From Lacunisphaera limnophila (GTDB lineage Bacteria; Verrucomicrobiota; Verrucomicrobiia; Opitutales; Opitutaceae): DNA of 64,000 nucleotides. A program made the position numbers and the translations under genes. Below, in pieces: positions 7,388 through 16,804 of the stretch. Location of the stretch: contig NZ_CP016094.1 in the NCBI RefSeq assembly GCF_001746835.1, positions 1,178,001 through 1,242,000 on the forward strand, written 5' to 3'. The notes beneath the pieces were generated by a model. It was given only the letters and a program-made list of their open reading frames with translations, made no database searches and was not told where the DNA came from. Numbering within the stretch: the first letter of the stretch is position 1; each line of letters begins with the position of its first letter.

Positions 7388-10123
7388 TCAGGGTCCGACC
7401 CGGCGGGTGGTGATGATCGTGGTCGCGGCCCGCAGGCCCTCACCGGCGGCATGGAGCCGGATCTCGCCGGCTTCGCCGGGCTTGGCGCGCACGATCACCA
7501 GACAGAGGCCGCTGAAGGCCTCGCGTGTCGGTGAGGGAAAGGGCTCGAGGTTGGTCGGGTCGCCGTTGTCCGTCGCCACGATCTCCCCCGGTCCCTCGAT
7601 CGTGAAATGGAGGCGGTGGGTGGCGCGCGGGGTGGTCACGCCATCCGCATCGACCACCCGCACGGTGACGAAGGCCAGATCCCGTCCGTCGGCCCGGATG
7701 GACGTGCGGTCGGGCTGCAGTGCCAAAGCGGACGCCGCCCCGGCGGTGCGCACCGTTTCCCGGGCCCACTCGCGGCCGGCCTGGTAGGCGACGACTTCCA
7801 GCTGCCCGGGCTCATAGACCACGTCGTCCCAGCGCAGGCGGTATTCGTAGGCGCCTTTCTTTTTGCGGCCGAGCGAACGGCCGTTAAGGAACAGCTCGGC
7901 CTCGTCACCCGAGGTGAACACGTGCACGGGCGTAACCTCACCCACCCGCTCCGGCCAGGTCCAATGCGGCAGGAGATGAACCATCGGATGATCCGGCCGC
8001 CAGCGTGACTGGTAGAGAAAGAACCGGTCCTTCTTGAACCCCGCGAGGTCGATCATGCCGCAATAAGAGCTGCGCGCCGAATAGTAGGGCGTCGGTTCGC
8101 CCAGGTAGTCCCATCCGGTCCAGACAAACTCACCGGCCACGTAGGGATGGCGGTCCAGCGAGCCGAACACCTTGTCCGCCGTGGACCCGAAATCCACCGC
8201 GTGCAGCTCATAGGCGCTCACGTGCGCGAGCTTCGAATCGCCGCCGCGGCCGTCGCGCACCGGCGCGCTGACCAACGGCGACACGGGGAAGAAGTAAACG
8301 CCCCGGCTGCTGAACGCCGACGCCGACTCGCTGCTCAGCACGACCTTGTCAGGAAACTTCGCATGAAAGAACGGATATTGCGGCGGCGTCCGGATACGGT
8401 CCGTCCCCTCGAACTCGGGTTCCTGCCGGATACCCTCGCCCTGATAGTTCAGGCTGATCACGTCGACCTCGGCCGGCAGCGGCATGTCGGGTTTGGCCCA
8501 GTTCATGGCGGTGGTCGTGGGCCGCGTGGGATCCTCCTCGCGCGTGATCTGGTGCAGCCGCCGCGCGACCGCCGCGCCGGCCGCGTCGGTGTATTGCTCG
8601 CCGACCTCGTTGCCGATGCTCCACAGGATCACCGACGGGTGGTTGCGGTCGCGCCGCACGAGGGCGCGCATGTCGGGCTCCGACCAATCCGGGAAGATCA
8701 GATGGAAATCGAGTGGGGTCTTCTTCCGCTCCCACACATCGAAGGACTCGTTCACGACCAGGAAACCCAGGCGATCGGTTAGTTCCAGCAACTCAGGCGC
8801 GGGTGGGTTGTGGCTCAGCCGGACCGCGTTGCAGCCCATCTCGGCCAGGATTTCCAGCTGGCGCTCGGCGGCTCGGACGTTGAACGCCGCACCCAGCGCA
8901 CCCAGGTCGTGGTGCTGGTTCACGCCCTGCAAACGGATGGGTTCGCCGTTCAACATCACCCCGCGCACCGGATCGAAGCGCAGGTCGCGGATGCCAAACC
9001 GCGTTTCCTGGGTGTCCACGACCTGGCCGGCGTGCGACACGGTGGTGACCGCGAGATAGCGGTGTGGCGTCTGCGTGGGCGGCGGGCCCCAGCGTTTCGG
9101 ATTCGCGAGCACCACGGAGCCCTGCGTGGTGGCTCGCTCGCCGGCGGCGAACGTGAGTTCGACCGGCGCGATCCGCGCGACCGGCCCGCCCGTGCGCCGA
9201 TCCATGGCGTCGAGCTCGAACAGTTCGCTGGCCACCCGGACGGTGGCCGTCCCGGCGGACGCGTTCGCCAGGGTCACGGCAAGGTTAATCGTGGCGCGGT
9301 CCGCGCTGACCTCGGGGGTCGTCACAAACACGCCCCACTGGTCCACCTGCAAGGGATGCGTCTTCGTCAGCCAGACCTGGCGGTAGAGACCGCCGCCGGG
9401 ATACCAGCGGGACGAGGCCGGCGGATTGTCGAGGCGGATGGCGAGCTGGTTGACGCCGCCGGGCACGACGTGCGACGTGAGATCCACGCGCCACGAGGCA
9501 TAACCGAAGGGCCAGCCGCCCACGAGCCGGCCGTTGAGCCAGACGGTCGCATAGGCCATCGCCCCGTCGACCTCCAGATAGATGCTCTTGCCCGCGTCAC
9601 TCGCGGGGATGTCGAGTTTCCTGCGATACCAACCAATGCCCCAACTCGGCAACCGGCCCATGCCGCCGACATCACCGTCGCGGATGAAGGGGCCGGCAAT
9701 CGCCCAATCGTGCGGGAGCGTGACCGCTTGCCAGGCCTGATCGTCGAAGCCGGCCTGCACATAAGCCACATCTGCACCCGGATCGCCGGCTGGCCGGACA
9801 TGATGCCGGGCGGGATCCTTGATGAAGGGGTTGGCCGTGGGCAGAATCCACGGCTTCAAGACGGTCCGGGCCGCCGCCGCGATCCGCGCGGCTTCTTCCG
9901 GCCGCGCATCGGCCGGGCCGTCATCGCGCCGCGCCGAGACTTCGGGCCGCACATCATAACGCAGATCCACGGTGGTGCCGGGCGGATCATCGTGCTGATA
10001 ACGCCAGCCCTCGTTGAGCGGGAGACGTTCGCGTGGTGATGCGGCGGCGATCACGGCCGGGAGCAGGCACACGATCGGAAACAGGCGGAGTCTCCAGCTG
10101 AGGATACGGGTAAAAGTAATCAT
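7388..10123 (-). CDS. Exported GH2 beta-galactosidase
   Basis: This 911-residue enzyme hydrolyses terminal beta-linked galactose (possibly other beta-glycosides) from glycans. It begins with a signal peptide (LFPIVCLLPAVIAAAS), so it acts in the periplasm or outside. Domain order: sugar-binding jelly roll (WAIAGPFIRDGD... WYRRKLDIP), an immunoglobulin-like domain, a TIM barrel, then C-terminal beta-sandwich domains of the DUF4982/Big type. The acid/base is Glu506 in WSIGNEVGEQ and the likely nucleophile is Glu599 in VVLSSESAS; RLSHNPP is also present. The upstream 29 codons of the open frame were excluded because the internal ATG gives the export signal. It is separated from the receptor gene by a terminator, so it has its own promoter. 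Confidence 0.92.
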   Translation of the reverse strand: MITFTRILSWRLRLFPIVCLLPAVIAAASPRERLPLNEGWRYQHDDPPGTTVDLRYDVRPEVSARRDDGPADARPEEAARIAAAARTVLKPWILPTANPFIKDPARHHVRPAGDPGADVAYVQAGFDDQAWQAVTLPHDWAIAGPFIRDGDVGGMGRLPSWGIGWYRRKLDIPASDAGKSIYLEVDGAMAYATVWLNGRLVGGWPFGYASWRVDLTSHVVPGGVNQLAIRLDNPPASSRWYPGGGLYRQVWLTKTHPLQVDQWGVFVTTPEVSADRATINLAVTLANASAGTATVRVASELFELDAMDRRTGGPVARIAPVELTFAAGERATTQGSVVLANPKRWGPPPTQTPHRYLAVTTVSHAGQVVDTQETRFGIRDLRFDPVRGVMLNGEPIRLQGVNQHHDLGALGAAFNVRAAERQLEILAEMGCNAVRLSHNPPAPELLELTDRLGFLVVNESFDVWERKKTPLDFHLIFPDWSEPDMRALVRRDRNHPSVILWSIGNEVGEQYTDAAGAAVARRLHQITREEDPTRPTTTAMNWAKPDMPLPAEVDVISLNYQGEGIRQEPEFEGTDRIRTPPQYPFFHAKFPDKVVLSSESASAFSSRGVYFFPVSPLVSAPVRDGRGGDSKLAHVSAYELHAVDFGSTADKVFGSLDRHPYVAGEFVWTGWDYLGEPTPYYSARSSYCGMIDLAGFKKDRFFLYQSRWRPDHPMVHLLPHWTWPERVGEVTPVHVFTSGDEAELFLNGRSLGRKKKGAYEYRLRWDDVVYEPGQLEVVAYQAGREWARETVRTAGAASALALQPDRTSIRADGRDLAFVTVRVVDADGVTTPRATHRLHFTIEGPGEIVATDNGDPTNLEPFPSPTREAFSGLCLVIVRAKPGEAGEIRLHAAGEGLRAATTIITTRRVGP

Positions 10124-10220
10124 GGGAGAGAGCGGGACGAGACTGGCTGAATTCCGCGGCAGTCCGAGCCTTCGCGGTTTCAGAGAATGCAGCGTTGGTT
10201 GGGTCGTCACGCGGCGGAAT

Positions 10221-10260
10221 AAAAAAAGATCCCCGGATCCGACTGACGGATCCGGGGACC
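10221..10260 (-). terminator. Rho-independent terminator after the TonB-dependent receptor
   Basis: Read on the minus strand, a hairpin with arms GTCCCCGGATCCG and CGGATCCGGGGAT around a short loop is followed by T7. It lies 27 bp past the receptor stop codon and would end that transcript before the beta-galactosidase. Confidence 0.9.
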
Positions 10261-10286
10261 AGACTACCTCATTAATACACCAAGCA

Positions 10287-13200
10287 TCAGAAGGAGAACG
10301 AATTCGTCACGAACCACTCCTGGGCGGGAGCGATGCGGACCGAGGCCCAGGTGCGGCCGTCGGGTTGGACCGAGATCGGAATGAGCCCGTTGCCCTGGCC
10401 CACGTTGCGGATGTTCAGCTGGATCCGCCAATTGATCTTCTCGTTGATCTTGCGCTCGTAGCCGGTCCAGAGATCCACGGACCCTTCGGAGGGACCGTAG
10501 TAGGGCTGGCTCAGGTCAAAGCTGGCGAGACCGCCCGTGCCCGGGATCACCGGGTAGCCGATCACGACCTTGTCCTGCCAGCGGTAGCTGCCGCCGACGC
10601 TCACGTTCTTGAGGAAGCCCTCGCGGAACGTGTAGTTCGTCACGACATTGTAGCGCCACTTGCGGAGTTCGGAGGCGGCGGTGCTTTCCTGCAGCTTGAG
10701 GAGCGTGTACTGGCCGCGCCACGGGAGCCACGCCTGGCGCAGCTCGTTGCCCGCGGAGTAGTCCGAGTTGAAGCGGACCAGGTCGCCGCCGGGGCCGGCC
10801 ATCAGGGTGTCCATGTAGGCCACCAACTCGTCGAGGACCGGGCCGCCCACGTTGGTGCGGACGGCGGTGGTCTTCGACGCGTTGATCGCGATGCGCCAGT
10901 TCGGCACCGGGTTCGCGGTGAACTCCATCTCATAGCCCTTCGACTGGGTGTCCGCGGTGACCGCGAAACCCGAAAGCAAGGGGGCCGTGCGATAGTCGTA
11001 CACGCTGGCCGGATTCGGCAGGATGGGGCTGGCCTCATACTGGCCGCGGGTCTGCAGCGCCGCCTGGGTGGTCGGACCGGCGCCGTAGTTCCACGCTTGG
11101 AAGAAGCCCTTGTCCGCGAGCCAGACCTGCATGTCGTTGATCGCCTTGATGGAGGCATCACGACGGGTGTTGGCTTCCGTGACGGTTTCCAGCCGGGAGC
11201 CGGCGGGACCGGAGGCGAGCGCGCCCGAGGCCACCGGGCGGCCGGTGGTCGTGTTCACGTAGACGGGATCCCACAGGTAGCGCTGGCCGGTGTACGGATT
11301 GAGATTCGTCTGGCCGGCGGTGGACCAGGCATAGGCCGACATGTAATAGGTCTTGATGTTGCGCCAGTTCAGGGCGTCGCGGATGGTGCCGTAGATGCCG
11401 CTGTTATCCAGCGGGGTGCTGGCGCCGGCGAGGGCCGTCTCGTACTTTCTCACGCTGAGCGAGTACTTGCCGTCCTTCGTGCCGAGCAGCACGCCGTATT
11501 CCTTCGTCTCGCCGGTCGGGTTGGAGATCGAGTTGCCGTAGATGTCGCGGCGCAGGTCGGTCACCTGGAAGTTGTTCGACTTGTTGTACGACAGACTGAC
11601 GTTGAGCGGCAGCGCATCGCGCTCGAAGAGCTTGTTCAGGTGCACCACCACGCCACCGGCGGTCGAGTGATCCTTGAAGATCTGGGTCGCGGGGAAATCG
11701 GCCGGCAGCATGTAGATCGTAGGATCCAGGTTGAGGGCACCGCGATTGGCGGCCCCGCTCAGCGGCTTGGCGGTGACGCTCTTGCTCTTCACCTCGTCGT
11801 AGCGCCAGCCCGCGGTGGCGACGATGGCGTCGTTCCACAGGAAGCCCTGCCACGAACCGGCATAGGACTTGGTCTGCCGCAGGCTCTTCGTCGCCGCGGT
11901 GACCAGCGTCGGGTCCGCGCCGTTGTCGTAGCGCAGCAGATTATTCCGGAAGGTGCTGTTCCAGCCGACATAGTTGGCCGGATTGGACGCCTCCGTGAGC
12001 TGGGGATAGACCGCGCCGGTGGTCGGGTTGATCACCGGGGCGCCGTTGAAGATGCTCTGCAGGTTGGCCGGGACATTCCACGGCGTGCTGGGGTTGACGC
12101 CGTTCGGGTTCAGCCAGGTCGAGGCGAACTGGTAGATGTTGCCGTCCTCCAGCGTCACGTTGGAGCCGATGCCGGGGATATAGGCGCCGGCGGCGGTGCT
12201 CGCGCTGGCGAGCGAGGGCCCGAGGTAAATGACCGCCACCGGGGGCAGGTTGGTGATGCCGTCCGGATTGCCCTGCAGCTTGTAGGCTGCATAGGCCGCG
12301 GAGTTGGCGTACATCTGCCACGAGCGGTTCTCGGTGTTGTACTTCTCGCCACTATAGACGCCGTTGAAGCGGTGCTTGCCCAGGATCTTGGTCAGGAGAC
12401 CGTCGCGATCCAGGAAATCGCCGGCGCGTAGTTCGCCGAAGAGGGAGGCGCGGACGTACTCGCGGTCGCTTTCATAGGAATTGCCACGGCCCGGGCCGCC
12501 GGCGACGAAGGGCCGGCCGAAGTTGCTGTTGGCCACGCCGGGGTTGCTGGTGTTGTTCGGGCCCGTGACGTAATCCTGGAAGTTCTGGAGCACGTCGATG
12601 TTGAGCGTCGGGTTGCCGAGCAGCGCCTCGCCGCCGCGGTCGTACTTCTGGCGGTCGTAGGTCAGTTGCACGCCCAGGCGGTCGTTGAAGGCGGTCTGGC
12701 TCAGGTCGATGTTGTACGCATCCCAGCCTTCCCACTCCTTCTTGTTCGGGCCGTCGATCAGCTGGTTGTAGAAGTCGAAGACCGACGGGTCCTGCAACGA
12801 CATGTTGCGGTACTGGCCGTACTGGTAGTTGGTCAGACGCGCGTTGTTCGCGTACGAGTTGAAGCTGGTGAGATTGGAGAACACGTCCGCATAGCGCTGG
12901 CCCGTGACCGAGGTGGAGGCACCCTGCGGATTGCCGGCGGCGTTGAGCGCCCCGGTGTTCACGTACCCGCCGTAGATGCGATAGAGCTGGCTGCTCGAGC
13001 CATCGATCAACCACAGCGGTTGCTGCTGGTTGACGAGACCACCCAGCCAGGCGCTGTAATTCGCCGCGGCCGAACCAATGGTGTAGCCATTGGGGACCGA
13101 GAGCTTGCCCATGCCGCCTTCCATGTTGTTCGGATCGAGATTAATCGGGCGGAACCAGGGCGTGATGCTGTCCTGCGGCGGGATGTTGCGCGGGCGGTTG

Positions 13201-14036
13201 GCGTCGATGTCACCGTGTTCATACTTCAGCTTGATGCTGGTGTGAAATGACGGCCCGAAGAGCTTCGGGTCGAAACGCAGGGCGCCGTAGATGCGCTCGT
13301 CTTCCTGAAAGGCCGGGTTCTGCTGGTACTTCTCGTGGTTCCAGAGGCCGTCGAGGCGCACGGCGAGCACGTCCTTGATCAGGACCTGGTTCACGTCGAG
13401 GCTGACGCGCTTGGAGCCGTAGGAGCCGAAGCGGAACTCGACGTTGCCGCGATCGCGGAACGCGGCGCCGTTGAGCGAGGCGTTGACGATGCCGGCCGGG
13501 CTGCCCAGGCCGAAGAGGATCGAGTTGGGTCCGCGCTGGATGTCGATGCGATCAACGTTGTAGCCATCCCACGGGATGTCGGTCGTGAAGAAGTCACGGG
13601 TGTTGTCCGCCGCGGCGAGGCCGCGCACGCGCTGGGCGCCACCGGGGGCGCGCAGCGTACCGGTCTCGTCCACGCTGGTGCCGTTGCCCAAGCCGGCATA
13701 GGTGCCGCGGGTGCCGGCCACCTCGGCGTTGGTCGTGTATTGCAGGAGCGTCGAGTTGTCGGTCGCGCCGATGTCCTTCATGAATTCCTTCGTGATGACG
13801 GAAATGGCCGAGCCGACATCCCGCAGGTCCGTGCGGATGCGGGTGCCCGCGAGGGTGGAGGTGGCGACGTAGCCCGAGTCCTCGTCCGCCGTCACTTCAA
13901 ACGGGGAGAGTTGGAGCACCTCCTCGCTTTCCGGGGCGGTGTTGGTCGGGGCAGGCGTGGTAGTCTGGGCAAGCAGGCTCGGTCCGGAGGCCAGCGCTGC
14001 GACAAGGGTGAACACGACGGTTCTGGTAGTCTTCAT
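10287..14036 (-). CDS. TonB-dependent outer-membrane receptor
   Basis: This 1249-residue protein has a signal peptide (MKTTRTVVFTLVAALASG, cleaved near LLAQ), then an LSPFEVTADEDSGY linker typical of Opitutaceae receptors. A plug domain follows (AISVITKEFMKDIGA; later RIDIQRGPNSILFG and PAGIVN), then a long 22-strand barrel ending in the canonical aromatic residue (WFVTNSFSF). Such receptors import oligosaccharides, siderophores or cofactors using TonB energy. Its place beside an exported beta-galactosidase and sugar-type regulators suggests a galactoside or glycan substrate, but this is inference. The length is greater than classic siderophore receptors (about 700-800) and typical for Verrucomicrobiota. 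The open frame extends 62 codons upstream, but the internal ATG is required for the signal peptide. Confidence 0.95.
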   Translation of the reverse strand: MKTTRTVVFTLVAALASGPSLLAQTTTPAPTNTAPESEEVLQLSPFEVTADEDSGYVATSTLAGTRIRTDLRDVGSAISVITKEFMKDIGATDNSTLLQYTTNAEVAGTRGTYAGLGNGTSVDETGTLRAPGGAQRVRGLAAADNTRDFFTTDIPWDGYNVDRIDIQRGPNSILFGLGSPAGIVNASLNGAAFRDRGNVEFRFGSYGSKRVSLDVNQVLIKDVLAVRLDGLWNHEKYQQNPAFQEDERIYGALRFDPKLFGPSFHTSIKLKYEHGDIDANRPRNIPPQDSITPWFRPINLDPNNMEGGMGKLSVPNGYTIGSAAANYSAWLGGLVNQQQPLWLIDGSSSQLYRIYGGYVNTGALNAAGNPQGASTSVTGQRYADVFSNLTSFNSYANNARLTNYQYGQYRNMSLQDPSVFDFYNQLIDGPNKKEWEGWDAYNIDLSQTAFNDRLGVQLTYDRQKYDRGGEALLGNPTLNIDVLQNFQDYVTGPNNTSNPGVANSNFGRPFVAGGPGRGNSYESDREYVRASLFGELRAGDFLDRDGLLTKILGKHRFNGVYSGEKYNTENRSWQMYANSAAYAAYKLQGNPDGITNLPPVAVIYLGPSLASASTAAGAYIPGIGSNVTLEDGNIYQFASTWLNPNGVNPSTPWNVPANLQSIFNGAPVINPTTGAVYPQLTEASNPANYVGWNSTFRNNLLRYDNGADPTLVTAATKSLRQTKSYAGSWQGFLWNDAIVATAGWRYDEVKSKSVTAKPLSGAANRGALNLDPTIYMLPADFPATQIFKDHSTAGGVVVHLNKLFERDALPLNVSLSYNKSNNFQVTDLRRDIYGNSISNPTGETKEYGVLLGTKDGKYSLSVRKYETALAGASTPLDNSGIYGTIRDALNWRNIKTYYMSAYAWSTAGQTNLNPYTGQRYLWDPVYVNTTTGRPVASGALASGPAGSRLETVTEANTRRDASIKAINDMQVWLADKGFFQAWNYGAGPTTQAALQTRGQYEASPILPNPASVYDYRTAPLLSGFAVTADTQSKGYEMEFTANPVPNWRIAINASKTTAVRTNVGGPVLDELVAYMDTLMAGPGGDLVRFNSDYSAGNELRQAWLPWRGQYTLLKLQESTAASELRKWRYNVVTNYTFREGFLKNVSVGGSYRWQDKVVIGYPVIPGTGGLASFDLSQPYYGPSEGSVDLWTGYERKINEKINWRIQLNIRNVGQGNGLIPISVQPDGRTWASVRIAPAQEWFVTNSFSF

Positions 14037-14249
14037 GGGTTGGGGTGATGCTGGGTGCCCACAAGATGCGAGGCCGCGAAGCCACTGGGTAACAAGGGAC
14101 GCAAAACGCCGTATCTTGGGGGTCTCCAACCAGAAGCGATCCGTCAACGGCACCGCAATGGGGGGGGCATTCATACTTCTGAATCCGGGCCGGTGCGTCC
14201 GACCAGAGCCCGCTTTCGGCATTCAGTGAGATGTTGCGCTAGTTTATAT

Positions 14250-14255
14250 ATTATA
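14250..14255 (-). promoter_or_regulatory. Candidate -10 element of the TonB-dependent receptor
   Basis: On the minus strand this is a perfect TATAAT in an otherwise GC-rich genome, 214 bp upstream of the receptor start codon. The -35 region (around GAAATAG, 16-17 bp further upstream) does not match TTGACA, as expected for an activator-dependent promoter. Confidence 0.5.
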
Positions 14256-14263
14256 ACGTTTTA
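14252..14263. promoter_or_regulatory. Candidate LacI-family operator
   Basis: The 12-bp near-perfect palindrome TATAACGTTTTA (one mismatch pair) is centred on CG, the usual centre of LacI/GalR-family operators. It overlaps the candidate -10 of the receptor promoter, a position where bound repressor would block RNA polymerase. The nearby LacI-type regulator (4836-6068) is the natural candidate to bind it. Confidence 0.4.
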
Positions 14264-14424
14264 CGCAGGTCTATTTCAGCATCCCCACCACGTCACTCCC
14301 TCCAGTCTAATGTGCGTACAAGCCCGGCAACCCGGACGACCCCTTGGATGCGTCGGCGGGCGCTTACTTATACCCTATATATATACCCGGACAGCGTCCC
14401 CGGCCCGAGGCGGCCGAGCCGTGC

Positions 14425-15066
14425 TTATCGCGGCGTGAAAAACACCTGCACGGCGTAGATCTGCTCATGCCGGGAACCCACACTGCGGCAGGGCCGGGTG
14501 GCGCAGCCCAGGGACTGCAGCTCGGGATTCACGATGTTCGCCCGATGCGGTGGTGAGTTCATCCAGGACCGCACCACCTCCTCGGCAAAACCGGCATAGG
14601 TGCGCGTCACCACCGGCAACTTCGTGTCGAGGTGGTAATATTCCTGGCGACCCTCGCGCGTCCTGACCCCGACCTGCGTGCGGCCCGGCGGCAGATCGAA
14701 CCCGTTCAGCCGCGCCAGGTTTTCCGCCACCTGCCGGTAATGCAGACCCACGGCCCGCACCCGGTCGGCCGGGGTCGCGGTCAGTGGCAGCGGATTCTCG
14801 TGGATCAGCTCCCCCTGCACCACCCCGATTGCCGCCTTCAGTTCGGCGGCATTGTCCAACTCCGGGACATGCGTGAAGGCCGGCAGACCCAGCTGCAGCC
14901 GGACCCGGTTGGTCTCGTGGAAAATGGCCGCGTTCAGGAGGACCGGGTCGAACGCGGCAAAGTCGATCCGGGCCTGCACCTCGGGCCGCCGGACGAATTC
15001 CTCCGGCGTCAGCTCCGCCGCCATCGGGACCGCCATCGCTAGAAAGATGAGCAACCACCCGGTCAT
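14425..15066 (-). CDS. CAP (SCP/PR1)-domain protein
   Basis: The 213-residue protein has a signal peptide (WLLIFLAMAVPMAAE) and one CAP domain: FHETNRVRLQLG, then HYRQVAENLA, and WMNSPPHRANIVNP near the C-terminus. This order of conserved His, Glu and Asn-Pro elements is diagnostic of the family. Bacterial CAP proteins are secreted or cell-envelope proteins of mostly unknown activity. The start overlaps the stop of the upstream metallo-hydrolase gene by four bases, so the two are one transcript. Confidence 0.9.
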   Translation of the reverse strand: MTGWLLIFLAMAVPMAAELTPEEFVRRPEVQARIDFAAFDPVLLNAAIFHETNRVRLQLGLPAFTHVPELDNAAELKAAIGVVQGELIHENPLPLTATPADRVRAVGLHYRQVAENLARLNGFDLPPGRTQVGVRTREGRQEYYHLDTKLPVVTRTYAGFAEEVVRSWMNSPPHRANIVNPELQSLGCATRPCRSVGSRHEQIYAVQVFFTPR

Positions 15067-16001
15067 GCGTTAGTCAGCTCGTCGTAGGCCACGGCCAGAT
15101 TCCCCGGCAAGCGATTCCCCCGGCCGGGCGGCACATGGAAGTCGGGAAAACCCGGGAGATTCTCCAACTGCATGATCTCGGCCTTCGCCTGGCCGGCGGC
15201 GATCCCCCGCTCCACATGGATCAGCAAGGCCGAGAGGTAATCGCGGAAAACCAACAGGTCCGCCGTCGTGCCGGTCACGCCGAACTTCTCCTGACCGTGA
15301 CCGAACACATAGATCGCATCCCGGGGATACTCCGCCGCGATCTTCTCCAGCACATTGACCCACGCGCGGATGCTGGCGCCACCGGGCCGGTCGATCACCG
15401 GGTACATGCGGTTGAACAGGAGGTCGCCGAGGTGCACCACGTTCGCTTCCACGAACTGCACCACGATGTCACCCCGCGTATGCGCGGGTCCGAGATACCG
15501 GGCGCTGATCGTCTCGTCGCCGAACCCCTGCATGAATCCATCGGTGAAACGCAGGTTCGGCAACAGCGCCGGATCCAGCACCCGCTGGTCAGCGGCGGCC
15601 CGCGCCCGCATCAACTCGGGGACGTGGGCATGGGCGACGATGGATTTCGTCACGGGCCGCAACGTGGGATTGCCCCCCACATGGTCACCGTGGTGGTGGG
15701 TATTGATCACCGTGTCGATCATCCGGCCGTCCCTCCCGGGCAGGTCCCGCAGGAAAATCTCTGCCGTCGCGGGAAACTGCGTGTCCACCACCGCCAGCGC
15801 GTCCGCATTCACCAACCAGCCGATAGTGCCGCCCTGCCCCGTGAAAATTCCAACATTGCGCCGCAAGGTCTTGAACGCCGTGGCCGGTGGCGGCGGGGCG
15901 GTCGGGACGGTCGGAGGGGTCTGGCCCAGGATCGTCCCCGGCCCCAACAGGCTGAGCGAGGCCGCTGCCCCGGAACGAATTAAGAATTCCCGGCGGTTCA
16001 T
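15063..16001 (-). CDS. Exported MBL-fold metallo-hydrolase
   Basis: The 312-residue protein begins with a twin-arginine signal (MNRREFLIRSG...SLSLLGPG), so it is probably exported folded with its metals. The metal-binding motif NTHHHGDHVGG lies at about residues 100-110, and more ligands follow (YLGPAHTRGD, then a late His in FGHGQEK). This is the metallo-beta-lactamase fold of the quinoprotein-relay/cyclase-like group; such enzymes hydrolyse esters, lactams, lactones or thioesters. The substrate is unknown. It is the first gene of a two-gene operon with the CAP-domain protein. Confidence 0.9.
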   Translation of the reverse strand: MNRREFLIRSGAAASLSLLGPGTILGQTPPTVPTAPPPPATAFKTLRRNVGIFTGQGGTIGWLVNADALAVVDTQFPATAEIFLRDLPGRDGRMIDTVINTHHHGDHVGGNPTLRPVTKSIVAHAHVPELMRARAAADQRVLDPALLPNLRFTDGFMQGFGDETISARYLGPAHTRGDIVVQFVEANVVHLGDLLFNRMYPVIDRPGGASIRAWVNVLEKIAAEYPRDAIYVFGHGQEKFGVTGTTADLLVFRDYLSALLIHVERGIAAGQAKAEIMQLENLPGFPDFHVPPGRGNRLPGNLAVAYDELTNA

Positions 16002-16103
16002 GCCCGTAGCCTAGCCAGCCCCGCCCGACCCGCCAGTGATATTTCCTGTAACCCCGGGCCTCACCCCCGGTTATACCCTCCGTCCATCCCATGATCCCTC
16101 GCC

Positions 16104-16736
16104 ATGTTTCTCGCCTCCGTCACCGAATTCCGAGTTTCCTCCGTCGCCTCACCGGTTAGCCTGCCCGTCACCGTGGACGCCGACTCCGACCATGAACTCA
16201 TGATTGCCGTGCGCGCGGGCGAGATCCGCCGCCTGGGCGAACTCTTCGAGCGCTACCACAAGCCGCTCTACGGCTTCTTCGTGCGCCTGACCAATCAGCC
16301 TTCCGCCAGTGAGGATCTCGTCCAGATCGTCTTCTACCGCATCCTGAAATACCGCCACACCTACCGCGACGAGGGCAAATTCTCCGCCTGGATCTACCAC
16401 CTCGCCCGCAAGGTCGCCGCCGACCACTTCCGCAAGCACGCACGCACCCCGACCCCGGCTGATCCGACCGACTTCCACGACCAGCCTGACCAGGATCCCG
16501 CCCCCGACACCCAGGCCGGCACCGCCGACGACCTCGCGCTCATGCGCCGCGCCCTCGCCCGCGTCAGCCACGAACACCGCGAGGTCCTCGTCCTCGCGCG
16601 CCTCCAACACCTCAACCACCAGGAAATCGCCCGCCTCCTCGACTGCTCTGTCGGCGCCGTCAAGGTCCGCGCCCACCGCGCCCTCAAGGAACTCCGCGAG
16701 GTCTATTTCAAGATCCGCAAGGAACAGGCCGCCTGA
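16104..16736 (+). CDS. ECF-type RNA polymerase sigma factor
   Basis: This 210-residue sigma-70-family protein contains region 2 (ELFERYHKPLYGFFVRL, about residues 48-64, then DLVQIVFYRI) and region 4 with the helix-turn-helix (HQEIARLLDCSVGAVKVRAH, about residues 170-190). The linker between them is Pro/Asp-rich. It is followed after 68 bp by a zinc-finger anti-sigma gene, a typical ECF pairing. It probably directs transcription of its own operon in response to an envelope or redox cue sensed by the partner. Confidence 0.93.
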   Translation: MFLASVTEFRVSSVASPVSLPVTVDADSDHELMIAVRAGEIRRLGELFERYHKPLYGFFVRLTNQPSASEDLVQIVFYRILKYRHTYRDEGKFSAWIYHLARKVAADHFRKHARTPTPADPTDFHDQPDQDPAPDTQAGTADDLALMRRALARVSHEHREVLVLARLQHLNHQEIARLLDCSVGAVKVRAHRALKELREVYFKIRKEQAA

Positions 16737-16804
16737 CCGGCGAAACCACCCGCCTCGGCCCGCCCCCCAACTCCGCTCTCCGCTTCCCGAACCTCGATCC
16801 TCCC

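Larger units (their letters stand above)
14037..14424. other. Long intergenic leader between receptor and CAP-protein genes
   Basis: This 388-bp gap has no convincing gene. It contains the receptor's probable promoter and about 207 nt of 5' untranslated leader, an AT-rich segment (14240-14265) and a second AT-rich stretch at 14364-14387 with repeated TATACCC/TATATA words. That stretch may be the end region for the leftward CAP-domain gene. The upstream 100 bp of the leader (14041-14140) are GC-rich and may be structured. Confidence 0.5.

Noticed and set aside
10124-10220. LacI-type operator before the beta-galactosidase
   Set aside because: Only a half-site-like TGAAACCGC on the minus strand was seen, without a matching second arm.
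10014-12431. An 805-codon plus-strand frame opposite the TonB-dependent receptor
   Set aside because: Low-complexity Gly/Val/Arg-rich translation with no domain; the minus strand carries a complete receptor with signal peptide, plug and barrel.
14364-14387. TATATA-rich stretch as a promoter or origin element
   Set aside because: It lies just downstream of the leftward CAP gene and has no paired -35 or further origin features; simple AT-rich sequence is the cautious reading.
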